Shown one piece after another: positions 14,542-23,314 of a stretch of DNA of 46,698 nt. The DNA lies in the NCBI GenBank assembly GCA_016201285.1, contig JACQDE010000012.1, positions 1 to 46,698 on the forward strand, in the 5' to 3' direction. The stretch comes from Acidobacteriota bacterium. Lineage in GTDB: Bacteria > Acidobacteriota > Terriglobia > Acidiferrales > UBA7541. The notes beneath the pieces were generated by a model, which was not told the origin of the DNA, did not search any database, and was given only the letters and a program-made list of their open reading frames with translations. The translations under genes were made by a program, and so were the position numbers. Position 1 is the first letter of the stretch, and every line of letters starts with the position of its first letter.

Positions 14542-16686
14542 ATGCAGCGCACGCGTGCCATCTTCCTACTACTTCTTATTGTCTGCGCCTGCTCCTCCGC
14601 CCCTGCGCACAAGAAGAAGATCGAAAAGCCTAACGCCGAGATTCTGTGGGATAGCTGGGGCGTCCCGCACGTCTTCGCGCAGGACGAAGCCGGCGCGTTT
14701 CGCGGCTTCGGCTGGGCGCAGATGCACAGCCACGGCAATCTGCTGCCGCGGTTGCTTGCGCAGGGCCGCGGGCGGGCTGCGGAGGTGTATGGCCAGCAGT
14801 ATCTGACTTCCGACCGCGCCGTGCGCACCATGGGTATCTACGAGCGCGCCCGCAGATGGCACACGGAGCAAAGCCCCCAATTCCGCGAGAACCTGAACGC
14901 CTTTGCCGGGGGCATCAACGAATACGCCAAAGAGCATCCCGAGAAGCTGGACTCCGCCGCGAAAGCGGTCTTGCCGGTCGATGGCATCGATATCCTGGCG
15001 CACACCACCCGTGTCCTTTACGAATTCATCAGCGTGGTCAGCGGATGTTCATCGGCGCTTCCGGAAGGCTCGATGTTTGGCTCGAATGCCTGGGCTATCG
15101 GGCCGTCGCATTCCGCGAGCGGCCACGCCATGCTCCTGGCCAATCCGCATCTGCCCTGGGGCGGCGAGATGACGTGGATCGAAGCGCAGATCTCCGCGCC
15201 CGGTTACGAGGCCTACGGTGCGGCCCTGGTGGGCTTCCCCGTGCTGGCCATCGCTTTCAATGAAACGCACGGATGGTCGCACACGGTCAATACCATCGAC
15301 GCCTGCGACGTCTATGAGCTGACCCGCGAGAATGCCGGGTACAAGTTCGAGGGCGGGTCGCGCCCATTGGACCGCGAAACACAGACGATCCGAGTCAAGC
15401 AGGACGACGGCAGCCTGAAAGACGAAAAACTCGAAGTGCGCCATGCCGTGCAGGGTCCCGTCGTGGAAAAAGACGGCAAGCTGCTGGCCCTCCGCATCGC
15501 CGGGTTGCAGGCCGGTTCCTACGCCGGCGCGCTCGAGGAGTGGTGGGAGATGGGCCGCGCCAGCAACTTCGCGCAGTTCCAGGCGGCCCTCCAGCGCATG
15601 CAGTTGCCGATGTTCAATGTGATCTACGCCGATCGCCGCGGGCACATCGAATTGCTCTTCAACGGACTGGTCCCGGTCCGCTCCACGGGCGACACGCGGT
15701 TCTGGCACGGCGTGGTGCCCGGCGACACTTCCGCCCTGGTCTGGAACAGATTTCATTCCTACGCCGACCTGCCGAAAGCGATCGATCCCCCCGCCGGCTG
15801 GGTGCAGAATTCCAACAGCGCCCCCTGGTACATGACCGAACCGTTCCTTGATCCCGCCCGTTATCCGGCGTACCTCTCCGCCCGCTGGAACGAGCCTTTT
15901 GGCGCGGCGAGCTTCCGCGAGCAGCGCGGCCTGCGCATGCTCAAGCAGGATGCCAAGCTTTCCTTCGAGCAGTTGCTCGTGGACAAATACTCCACGCGCA
16001 GCGAGCTTGCCGACCGCATTGGGAAGGACCTCATCGGCGCCGCGACGCAATCTGCGGACCCCCTGGCAAAGCAGGCGGCGGCGGCGCTGGAAAAGTGGGA
16101 CCACGAAACCAACGCCGATAGCCGGGGCGCGCTGCTGTTCCTCCTGTGGCTCAAGAACACCTACGAACAGTCCCACGGCGATTTCCTGGCGGAGCCCTTC
16201 GATCCCAAGAGGCCGCTCGAGACGCCGCGCGGACTGAAGGATCCCCGGGCCGCCGTTGCGGCGCTGATTGCCGCCGCCAACCAGATGAAAGATCGAGGCG
16301 TTCCGCTCGATGCGCAGTGGGGCCAGGTGAATCACCTGCGCCGTGGCAAATATGACTTCCCGGGAAACGGCGCCCCCGACGGGCTCGGAATCTTCCGCGT
16401 GATTGCCTATGCCCCCGCGGAAGATGGCCGTTTCGATTCCGTCGGCGGAGACAGCTTCGTCGCGGCCGTGGAATTCTCCTCTCCGCTCAAAGCCAGGGTC
16501 CTGATGACCTACGGCAACGCCTCCGACCCGGGCTCGCCGCATTTCGGCGACCAGCTCGCGCTCACGGCCCGGAAAGAGTGGCGCGAACCGTGGCGTACGC
16601 GCGCGGAGATCGAGCAGCACCTCGAGGCGCACACCATCTTTCACTCCGGCGGCGCCGCGACGTCGACTGTTCCCAAGCAGCACTGA
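14542..16686 (+). CDS. penicillin/AHL-acylase-family Ntn hydrolase, exported
   Basis: Members cut amide bonds of beta-lactams or acyl-homoserine lactones after self-cleavage into two chains. The 714-residue product starts at ATG 14542 (GGAG upstream); ATG 14521 is less likely. It begins with a signal ending VCACSS, possibly a lipobox. The alpha-chain part shows WDSWGVPHVFAQDEAGAFRG and GWAQMHSH; the catalytic serine that becomes the beta-chain N-terminus is Ser181 in FGSNAWAIGPSHSASG, followed by ANPHLPWG and GFPVLAIAFNETHGWSHTVN. The size fits PvdQ/QuiP-like acylases. It is 23 bases downstream of the lactonase-like gene, probably one operon. Substrate is not shown by sequence. Confidence 0.88.
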   Translation: MQRTRAIFLLLLIVCACSSAPAHKKKIEKPNAEILWDSWGVPHVFAQDEAGAFRGFGWAQMHSHGNLLPRLLAQGRGRAAEVYGQQYLTSDRAVRTMGIYERARRWHTEQSPQFRENLNAFAGGINEYAKEHPEKLDSAAKAVLPVDGIDILAHTTRVLYEFISVVSGCSSALPEGSMFGSNAWAIGPSHSASGHAMLLANPHLPWGGEMTWIEAQISAPGYEAYGAALVGFPVLAIAFNETHGWSHTVNTIDACDVYELTRENAGYKFEGGSRPLDRETQTIRVKQDDGSLKDEKLEVRHAVQGPVVEKDGKLLALRIAGLQAGSYAGALEEWWEMGRASNFAQFQAALQRMQLPMFNVIYADRRGHIELLFNGLVPVRSTGDTRFWHGVVPGDTSALVWNRFHSYADLPKAIDPPAGWVQNSNSAPWYMTEPFLDPARYPAYLSARWNEPFGAASFREQRGLRMLKQDAKLSFEQLLVDKYSTRSELADRIGKDLIGAATQSADPLAKQAAAALEKWDHETNADSRGALLFLLWLKNTYEQSHGDFLAEPFDPKRPLETPRGLKDPRAAVAALIAAANQMKDRGVPLDAQWGQVNHLRRGKYDFPGNGAPDGLGIFRVIAYAPAEDGRFDSVGGDSFVAAVEFSSPLKARVLMTYGNASDPGSPHFGDQLALTARKEWREPWRTRAEIEQHLEAHTIFHSGGAATSTVPKQH

Positions 16687-16748
16687 CCTGTCCGGTCCGC
16701 TGCGTTTTCAATGGAGGGCTGTGTCGCGCGAGCGCGGTCGAGCGGAAC

Positions 16749-16822
16749 GATCGGAGGCTTCAGCCCCCGGCAGTAAGTAGGCCGCGATGCTCCAGCCGAG
16801 GCGACATCACTCGCCCCGACCA
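16749..16822 (+). repeat. tRNA-Pro-derived element, copy A (different insert)
   Basis: It ends with CACTCGCCCCGACCA (16808-16822), identical to the last 15 bases of the tRNA-Pro gene including CCA. It begins GATCGGAGGCTTC, close to GATCGGTGGTTTC of copy B, but the sequence between differs. Constant ends with exchanged middles are the pattern seen across all copies. Confidence 0.5.
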
Positions 16823-16852
16823 ACCCTTTTCTATCTGCCTTCCAATTCAAGC

Positions 16853-16963
16853 GATCGGTGGTTTCCCGCTGGAGGCGCGGGATTTCGGCTGCGGGCTCGC
16901 GCTGCGCTCACGCCCGCAAGTCGCCTCAACATCCCGATGGGTCGGGACCACTCGCCCCGACCA
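16853..16963 (+). repeat. tRNA-Pro-derived element, copy B
   Basis: TCGGTGGTT (to 16863) and CCACTCGCCCCGACCA (16948-16963) match the T-arm and acceptor 3' strand of tRNA-Pro. Between them lies an 84-base insert where the tRNA has five loop bases. The insert can fold into three hairpins: TCCCGC/GCGGGA, GCGGGC/GCCCGC and TCCCGA/TCGGGA. Copy C has the same insert with four differences. Bases after the CCA also loosely resemble those after the tRNA gene. Confidence 0.75.
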
Positions 16964-17401
16964 ATCATTTTCAACGAGTTACATCGTCGAAATTTCTCCC
17001 AAGGCCAACCACATGGTTTCAGCCCAGGCGGCCTAGCTTGGGAGCATCCAACTCTGGACTTGCATCAGTGTTTCAAAGGGCGCTGAGAGCGCGGATGCCA
17101 CTCGACCCGTGCCGTTGCCATGAGCGACGTGGTGTGCCCAGTATGTCGGTCTGGAATCCTAACTGGGGGAGGAGCGACCGCACCTGACGCCGCAGTTCGT
17201 CTGCCCGCGGCCCGAGCTGGTGTTCGAAGTTAACGCCGAGGGCCTGACACTATTTCCTGCATCTGCAGCGGATGCGGCGGGCACGATGCAGCCCGCTAGC
17301 GATGTTCAAAGCCACTCGGATTTACCTTTTTGCCTTGAGAAAACCGACCGGACCTTGGCATAATGGATTTTCCCTTTATCTTTCAAGCGGAGACGTATCC
17401 A

Positions 17402-18601
17402 ATGCGTTCACCCCTGCCGGCCAACGAGGTCGAGAGGCTTCGCGCGGTCGAATCCTACGGCATCCTCGACACACCGCCGGAAAAAATCTTTGATGATCTG
17501 GCACGCATCGCTGCCAGTATTTGCGGCACAGAAGTAGCTTTGGTGTCAATCATGGATAAGGATCGTCAGTGGTTCAAGGCCAAGATAGGCTGGGTCATAA
17601 AAGAAACCCCCCGCGAAGTGGCGTTCTGTTCCCACACAGTTCTTTCTTCTGAGATCATGATTGTGCCCGATGCGCTCGAAGACGAGCGTTTTGCCGACAA
17701 CCCACTGGTTACCCAGAAACCCCATATCCGCTTTTACGCAGGAATGCCCCTGATCAACACGGACGGCCATGCACTGGGAACGATTTGTGTAATTGACCAC
17801 GAGCCGCGCCGATTGACGGCCGCGCAGGAAGTTGCCTTGCGGGTTCTGGCCACGTCTGCCGTGGGCCATTTGGAGTTGAGGAAGGCCCACCGCCTGCTGA
17901 AAACGCAAGCCGAGCGGCTGGAGGAAGAGGTAAGACAACGGACAAGACAGCTTGAAGTGGCCAAGAGGCGGATCGAAATGAGCTACGACGACACGTTGCG
18001 GGCTCTTGGCGCGGCGCTCGACATGAGAGACAACGAGACCGCCGGCCACTCCCGGCGCGTCACAGCGTACTGCCTCCAGATCGCCAAGGCAGTGGGCGTA
18101 CAGGGCGACGAACTGAAGAACATCGAGAGAGGATCCTACTTGCACGACATCGGGAAAATTGGCATTCCTGATGCCATACTCTTCAAGCCGGCAAAACTGA
18201 CGGAAGAAGAACGGAAGGTCATGGAGTCGCACGCCAGAATTGGATACGACCTGGTGGGCAGTATTGCATTTCTGTCCCCGGCGGCGCAGATCGCGCTGAC
18301 CCACCAGGAGCGCTACGACGGCACCGGGTACCCACAAGGGCTTGCTGGGAAGGAAATCCCCCTTGGAGCTCGCATCTTTGCGGTGGCCGACACGTTGGAT
18401 GCCATGACGTCGGACCGGCCGTACCGTCGCGCTCTGCCCCTTGAGGCCGCCCGAGAGGAAATCAAGCGCGAATCAGGGCGGCAGTTTGACCCGGAAGTGG
18501 TGAGGGCGTTCCTTTCGATACCCGAAGAGGTCTTGATTGGTATCCGCGCAGGGGTAGAAAATCGCGGCAACAATCTTGAGAGCGTAGAACGCGAACCCTA
18601 G
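17402..18601 (+). CDS. GAF-HD-GYP protein, probable cyclic-di-GMP phosphodiesterase
   Basis: The 399-residue protein (ATG 17402, GGAGA upstream) has an N-terminal GAF domain (about 15-165: ILDTPPEKIFDDLARIAASICG, VALVSIMDKDRQWFKAKIG, FYAGMPL, LGTICVIDHEPRRL), a helical linker (about 170-205) and an HD-GYP domain: MRDNETAGHSRRV, YLHDIGKIGIPD, HARIGYDLVG, THQERYDGTGYPQGLAGKEIP and ARIFAVADTLDAMTSDRPYR. HD-GYP domains hydrolyse cyclic-di-GMP; all key motifs are intact. The GAF part probably senses a small ligand. No membrane segment is seen, so it is cytoplasmic. The gene lies between two direct copies of the tRNA-derived element. Confidence 0.9.
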   Translation: MRSPLPANEVERLRAVESYGILDTPPEKIFDDLARIAASICGTEVALVSIMDKDRQWFKAKIGWVIKETPREVAFCSHTVLSSEIMIVPDALEDERFADNPLVTQKPHIRFYAGMPLINTDGHALGTICVIDHEPRRLTAAQEVALRVLATSAVGHLELRKAHRLLKTQAERLEEEVRQRTRQLEVAKRRIEMSYDDTLRALGAALDMRDNETAGHSRRVTAYCLQIAKAVGVQGDELKNIERGSYLHDIGKIGIPDAILFKPAKLTEEERKVMESHARIGYDLVGSIAFLSPAAQIALTHQERYDGTGYPQGLAGKEIPLGARIFAVADTLDAMTSDRPYRRALPLEAAREEIKRESGRQFDPEVVRAFLSIPEEVLIGIRAGVENRGNNLESVEREP

Positions 18602-18789
18602 CAGTCGATCGCCAAGGCAATACGAGAATCATCCGGCTTGCCCTGCTCAACTCCACCCAAATCCCTCGCTGAACGGTTCATCCGGCCCAGGATTTGCAAG
18701 CCCGACTTTCACCTTTTCGCCAGGAGCACTCAATTCTTCGCCATACGGATTAGGAGCAGCTTTGGGAGATTTCACAGCCCAGAGATTCT

Positions 18790-19557
18790 TCAAGGGATCG
18801 CTTGCAAGTCGGTCCGTACACGTTCCATACTTTGCTGGCCAATCCGGATCACACCGGTACGGGGACTGTCCAAGTCGGCGGCAAGTGCCATGACGATGGA
18901 AATTGCCAAGGGCGTCACCAGCATCGCCAAAGAAGTTCGGCGACGCAGAGAGTATCCCACCGTCAAGCACGTCAGCAGGGAAATCAACGCCAACATCAGC
19001 CAGATCGAGCCGGGGATGCGGTTTTCAAGCGCCGCCAGCCGCTCCTCGCTAAGGTCAATCATCTGGTTGAGCGATTGAGCAAAGATGGCCGTGATGGGAG
19101 TCGGACTCGACTGGGCTGCAGTCACGCTCTGTTTCCACAACTCATTCTGCAGTTGTTGGGCGTGATTGTTGGCCGCCTCCAACTGCGCGCCATTCAGGCC
19201 TGCGTCAAAAAACTTCAGCCGCACCTCGACATATTCCCTCATCAAATCCCGGGCCTTGCTCCGCGCCGGCTCCGGCAGCATCTGCGCGCGGAGGGTGGTC
19301 GTGCCGATAGCCTTGGCCTCTTCAATCATCAGGTGCTTGCGCAAATCAAAACGCGACAACGACATGGGAAGCATAAAACCGAGCAGAAGACTGAGCAGGG
19401 TGACGAGGCCGTTCCGCGCCCCCTTGAGCTGCTCATGGAGCTGGTCCTCGCCCCGCGCCTCGCTGCGCATCCCCAGCCGGAAGCCCACCTCGACGGCCGC
19501 GAGCAATACGATCAGCAAAGCGACAAACAGCCACACCGGATGGTCAATAACCAACAT
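18790..19557 (-). CDS. integral membrane protein, bestrophin-like/DUF4239-like
   Basis: The 255-residue product starts at ATG 19557 with GGAAGG upstream. Two helices lie near the N-terminus (VWLFVALLIVLLAAVEVGF and LVTLLSLLLGFMLPMSLSRF), a soluble helical middle follows (EEAKAIGTTTLRAQML, MREYVEVRLKFFD), and two helices are near the C-terminus (IWLMLALISLLTCLTVGYSL, LAMLVTPLAISIVMALAADLDSP). This layout and FDLRKHLMIEEAKAIGT recall the DUF4239 family, related to bestrophin-type channels. It is convergent with the HD-GYP gene, 188 bases apart. Confidence 0.7.
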   Translation of the reverse strand: MLVIDHPVWLFVALLIVLLAAVEVGFRLGMRSEARGEDQLHEQLKGARNGLVTLLSLLLGFMLPMSLSRFDLRKHLMIEEAKAIGTTTLRAQMLPEPARSKARDLMREYVEVRLKFFDAGLNGAQLEAANNHAQQLQNELWKQSVTAAQSSPTPITAIFAQSLNQMIDLSEERLAALENRIPGSIWLMLALISLLTCLTVGYSLRRRTSLAMLVTPLAISIVMALAADLDSPRTGVIRIGQQSMERVRTDLQAIP

Positions 19558-19960
19558 GAAGTGCCTTCCAAAGCCTCCATTGGCACAAATCATCAATTCA
19601 CACTGACGGCCCTGTCAAGCCAATACTCTGGGGAAAGACCCCCGGACGTTCGGCAAAACAACCCGCTTCGAAAAGCTCCACCGCCGACCCAGAACAGATT
19701 ATTTGCGAAGAACACTCACGGCCCCCAATGGGCGCGGCAGCCTCAACGCGCCGATCTAAAGCACTAAGGAACTCTCAGTCACAATAACGAAGTACGGAAC
19801 ATACTGTAGGCAAATTTGTAGCTGTCACTGCACCCTGAAACAACACAAGACAATAAGTACCAGGCAAACGAAACATCACCAAACACTTCCAAACAACACG
19901 ATTCAACACATTTCAGCAAGGGCTGGAATTTAGTTCCCTTCGGCTGCGCTCAGGGTAAAG

Positions 19961-20080
19961 GGGACCAGGAGGTCGGTGGTTTCCCGCTGGAGGCGCGGGA
20001 TTTCGGCTGGGGGCTCGCGCTGCGCTCACGCCCGCAAGTCGCCTCAACATCCCGACGCTTCGGGACCACTCGCCCTGACC
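19961..20080 (+). repeat. tRNA-Pro-derived element, copy C (most complete)
   Basis: GGGACCAGGAGGTCGGTGG plus TT (19961-19981) is identical to tRNA-Pro 5247-5267, from the anticodon loop into the T-loop. After an 84-base insert comes CCACTCGCCCTGACC (20066-20080), one change from the tRNA. In the third hairpin, the loop differs from copy B while both stem arms (TCCCGA/TCGGGA) are kept. One G in the second stem is altered. Confidence 0.8.
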
Positions 20081-20631
20081 TTGTTTCCCAATAATTTATA
20101 TGCCGTCTCTTCTTTTCCCCGCTCACAAGCCGGAAGGCGGGAACTCGTCCTTGCCGCGGAGGAGCATCTGGATGGTGCGTCCCGTCATGGTAGTGGAAGC
20201 CGAAAGCGAAGCGAAAGCTGCCGTGAGGTTCTGGGCAGCGCTTTTGCCCAAGTAATGAGTCACCATGCGCAAACTGCGTCGCGGTACATGGGGCATTGCG
20301 CGCTGCGTGCTGTGAGGGGATGCGGCAGAATGCAGCCTGGGGCTTGCTTCCGGGGTGCGCACGAAGACGGGACGCGTCGCGCTTGCGGAAAATCGCGCAA
20401 ATAACCTCTCCCCAACGAGCCAAACGTAATTTCTTTGCTGAAGAACGCCGCAGCAAGTGTTGACGATCGCCATAGCGGCACCCGGCCACTAGGGCGACGC
20501 GCGACTCACCTGTGAAGAAGTTCACCAATGATGCGAGCGCGATCAGAATCCCGCGCTTCCGCTTGTCGGCAGAGGCCCTCAGGCAAGAGGCGCCTGCACA
20601 TGGAATGGGACGTGCACCGTTGAGCACCGGA

Positions 20632-20658
20632 GGCGGGGTCTTTCGAGACCGGCCCGCC
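20632..20658 (+). promoter_or_regulatory. stable UUCG hairpin before the hydrogenase ribosome site
   Basis: GGCGGGGTCT (20632-20641), loop TTCG, and AGACCGGCCCGCC (20646-20658) form a strong stem-loop with a small bulge. It ends two bases before the ribosome site AAAGGAGG (20661-20668). A position this close suggests control of mRNA stability or processing, or of translation of the hydrogenase message. Confidence 0.45.
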
Positions 20659-20673
20659 AGAAAGGAGGTTGCA

Positions 20674-21801
20674 ATGAGGAGCGGTACCTCCAGATTACGC
20701 AATGGACAGCATTCGTGGGATGTTCCTCTCTCTGCTCTTGCGCCGGCGGGCGAACCGGCAAACCTGCCCGTGGCCAATGGACGGACTGAGCCGATCGTCG
20801 CCGAGGACCAAAGCGCCCCACGACTACCAAGCGCCGCCTCCGGCGCACGCCCACAAACGCACGGCTTCAGCCGCCGGGAGTTCCTCCGATGGGCCGTCGC
20901 CGCGACGGCGGTCACCGAATTTACCCTGGCCTTCCTGCCCAGACTTGGCGCCGCGCTTCAAGAGGCGGTCAAGGAGTATCCGCTGGTCTGGATGCAAGCG
21001 GCGGCGTGCAGCGGGTGCTCCGTCTCCGTGATCAACACGATTCATCCGAGCATCAAGAATGTGATCCTCGATCAGATCCTGCCCGGCCATCAGATCTTTC
21101 TCAACTACCACTCCACGCTGATGGCGGCTGCGGGCAAGCTCTCGACGGACACAGCGATCGAAACCGCGCGGAAGAACAAGGGCAAGTACGTGTACCTCGT
21201 CGAGGGAGCTGTTCCCACTCTCGACAACGGCATCTACGGCACCCTCGGGGAAGAAGACGGCAAGCCGATTACGATGCTCGAATGGGTGCGGCGGCTGGCG
21301 CCGGACGCACTGGCCGTGCTGGCGGTCGGAACCTGCGCGGCGTACGGCGGCGTTGCGGCGGCGAAACCCAATCCCACCGGAGCCAAAGGCGTCGGTGAGG
21401 TCCTGAAGACGCTGCACATCTCCACGCCGGTGATCAACATTCCCGGATGTCCCTGCCACCCGGATTGGTTCATTGGCACGGTCTCTCGAGTCTTGCTCTA
21501 CGGTTTGCCGAAGCCGAAGGAGCTGGACGAGTTCGGACGCCCCAAACTTTATTTCGGGAAAACGGTCCACAACCGCTGCATCAACCGCGACTATCTGGAC
21601 GAAGGCGTTTTCGCAAGTCACTTCGGCGAAGCGGGCTGTCTGCTCGAGATCGGCTGTAAGGGGCCTTTCACGTACGCCGACTGCCCGTTGCGCCAGTGGA
21701 ACAGCGGCGTGAACTGGTGCGTCAATGCGAACGCGCCGTGCATGGGATGCACCGAGCCCGGTTTCCCGGATGCGCACTCGCCGCTCTATCAAAGGAGGTA
21801 G
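20674..21801 (+). CDS. [NiFe] hydrogenase small subunit with Tat signal
   Basis: The small subunit carries the iron-sulfur chain passing electrons from the NiFe site. The 375-residue product starts at ATG 20674 after AAAGGAGG. A Tat motif SRREFLRW (Arg67-Arg68) is followed by a hydrophobic stretch, so the enzyme is exported; the segment before the motif is unusually long. Proximal-cluster ligands are Cys112 and Cys115 (ACSGCS), Cys221 (GTC) and Cys261 (GCPCH). Distal ligands are His299, Cys302, Cys322 and Cys328; medial Cys337, Cys356 and Cys359. The two extra cysteines of oxygen-tolerant six-Cys proximal clusters are absent. Cys349 is additional. The large subunit starts two bases downstream. 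Confidence 0.93.
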   Translation: MRSGTSRLRNGQHSWDVPLSALAPAGEPANLPVANGRTEPIVAEDQSAPRLPSAASGARPQTHGFSRREFLRWAVAATAVTEFTLAFLPRLGAALQEAVKEYPLVWMQAAACSGCSVSVINTIHPSIKNVILDQILPGHQIFLNYHSTLMAAAGKLSTDTAIETARKNKGKYVYLVEGAVPTLDNGIYGTLGEEDGKPITMLEWVRRLAPDALAVLAVGTCAAYGGVAAAKPNPTGAKGVGEVLKTLHISTPVINIPGCPCHPDWFIGTVSRVLLYGLPKPKELDEFGRPKLYFGKTVHNRCINRDYLDEGVFASHFGEAGCLLEIGCKGPFTYADCPLRQWNSGVNWCVNANAPCMGCTEPGFPDAHSPLYQRR

Positions 21802-21803
21802 CC

Positions 21804-23288
21804 ATGAAGACGCGTGTGGTGATTGATCCGCTGACCCGCATTGAGGGCCACCTCCGCGTGGAGACCGTCGTGGAAGATGGCGTGGTTGTGGAAGCGCGAT
21901 CGAGCGGGACGCTGTACCGCGGCTTTGAGCAGATTCTAGCGGGGCGGGATCCCCTGGACGCCGTGCAACTCACCCAGCGCTTCTGCGGCGTCTGCCCGTC
22001 AGCGCATGCGGTGGCATCTTCCCAGTGCCTGGACAACGCATTCGGGATCATGCCGCCGGACAACGGGCGCATCATCCGCAACCTCATCCAGGGCGCGAAC
22101 TACATCCAATCGCACATTCTTCACTTTTACCACCTCGTCGCCCTGGATTTCGTGCGGGGACCTGAGTTCCCGCCGTTCATCCCGCGCTTCGAAGCCGACT
22201 ATCGTCTGCCGAAATCCACCAGCGACGAGATCGTCAGCCACTACGTGCAGGCGCTCCACATCCGCCTCAAGGCACATGAAATGTCGGCGGTCTTCTCCGG
22301 AAAAATGCCGCACTGTGCCTCGGTTGTTCCCGGGGGCGTCACCGTGACCCCGGGAGTGGACAAAGTGACGACCTTCCTTTGGCGTCTGAAAGAGCTGCGG
22401 GATTTCATCAGTGATGTCTATCTTCCGGATGTGCTTACCGTTGCCGAGGTATATCGCGATTATGCCGAGATTGGGGTGGGCTGTAAGAACTTTCTTTCTT
22501 ACGGGGCCTTCGACTTGGACAACGAGCCGGTAGTGACGAACCGCAGGCGCTTTTTCGCGATGGCGCGGTATCACAGCGGCGCCCTCGAACCGCTGGATCC
22601 GGCCAAAATCACCGAGGATGTCACCTCTTCGTGGTACCGTTCCGCCAGCCATCTGCCGCCGGCGGCGGGCGAAACCCTGCCCGATCCGAACAAGCCGTCC
22701 GCTTACTCGTGGCTGAAGGCGCCCCGCTACGACAACTCCGTGTATGAAGTGGGGCCGCTGGCCCGCGGGGTCATCGCCTACACCAAAGGGAGCAATTCTG
22801 CCTACGTCAAATCGATTGACAATGCGCTCGCGCAGCTCCGGCTCAAAAAGGAAAGCCTGTTCTCCGTTTTGGGCCGCCATCTGTGCCGCGCGATTGAGAC
22901 GAAAGTGCTGGCAGACGCCATGGCCGACTGGGTCCTGGAGATTAAGCTCGACCAACCCACGGCAACGCGTCATGCCATGCCCGACTCCGCACAGGGCCGC
23001 GGTCTGTGGGATGCTTCGCGCGGTGCTCTGGGCCACTGGATTTCCATCCGCAACAAATTAATCGAGCGATACCAGGCCGTGGTCCCCACAACGTGGAACG
23101 CCTCCCCGCAGGACGACCGGGGCCAGCCCGGCGCCCTCGAGCAGGCACTCATCGGCGCGCCCGTGAAGGACCCCAACAATCCGTTCTCCGTTGCGCGAAT
23201 CGTTCGCTCCTTCGACCCGTGCGTTGCTTGTGCCGTCCACCTCGTGACTCCGCGGGGCAGACTCCTCCAGAAGGTGCGTGTGATCTGA
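21804..23288 (+). CDS. [NiFe] hydrogenase large subunit
   Basis: This subunit holds the NiFe(CN)2CO centre that oxidises H2. The 494-residue product starts at ATG 21804; AAAGGAGG lies over the end of the small-subunit gene. The N-terminus VVIDPLTRIEGHLRVE contains the conserved Glu14. The four Ni-ligand cysteines are Cys61 and Cys64 in QRFCGVCPSAHA, and Cys473 and Cys476 in DPCVACAVH. His479 is followed by a 15-residue tail (LVTPRGRLLQKVRVI) of the kind removed by the maturation endopeptidase. With the Tat-carrying small subunit it forms a periplasm-facing uptake-type (group 1-like) enzyme. No cytochrome b subunit gene is in the window. Confidence 0.95.
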   Translation: MKTRVVIDPLTRIEGHLRVETVVEDGVVVEARSSGTLYRGFEQILAGRDPLDAVQLTQRFCGVCPSAHAVASSQCLDNAFGIMPPDNGRIIRNLIQGANYIQSHILHFYHLVALDFVRGPEFPPFIPRFEADYRLPKSTSDEIVSHYVQALHIRLKAHEMSAVFSGKMPHCASVVPGGVTVTPGVDKVTTFLWRLKELRDFISDVYLPDVLTVAEVYRDYAEIGVGCKNFLSYGAFDLDNEPVVTNRRRFFAMARYHSGALEPLDPAKITEDVTSSWYRSASHLPPAAGETLPDPNKPSAYSWLKAPRYDNSVYEVGPLARGVIAYTKGSNSAYVKSIDNALAQLRLKKESLFSVLGRHLCRAIETKVLADAMADWVLEIKLDQPTATRHAMPDSAQGRGLWDASRGALGHWISIRNKLIERYQAVVPTTWNASPQDDRGQPGALEQALIGAPVKDPNNPFSVARIVRSFDPCVACAVHLVTPRGRLLQKVRVI

Positions 23289-23314
23289 GCCGGGTGGCGA
23301 GCACGGAGCCGCAC

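Larger units (their letters stand above)
16687..17401. other. 715-base intergenic region with two tRNA-Pro-derived elements
   Basis: Short frames here are translations of repeat sequence, without ribosome sites. The left half contains element copies A (16749-16822) and B (16853-16963). The right half (about 17000-17400) shows nothing recognisable except the ribosome site of the HD-GYP gene (GGAGA at 17389-17393). Confidence 0.55.
19558..20673. other. 1.1-kb region with repeats and no confident gene
   Basis: It holds the repeat CCCTTCGGCTGCGCTCAGGG (19936-19955), tRNA-derived copy C (19961-20080) and the hydrogenase leader hairpin. About 20100-20510 has minus-strand open frames with helical-looking pieces but no ribosome site, no consistent single frame and no family I know; it could be a decayed gene. 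The frame of the hydrogenase small subunit is open upstream to 20512, but the ribosome site marks 20674 as the start. Confidence 0.5.

Noticed and set aside
15049-16683. 544-codon minus-strand frame opposite the Ntn hydrolase
   Set aside because: No ribosome site or motif; the plus-strand gene has clear catalytic landmarks.
16787-17187. overlapping small plus-strand frames after the acylase gene
   Set aside because: They translate the tRNA-derived repeat itself and have no ribosome sites.
20123-20473. 116-codon minus-strand frame before the hydrogenase
   Set aside because: Some segments look protein-like, but there is no ribosome site, neighbouring frames look equally open, and no family is recognised.
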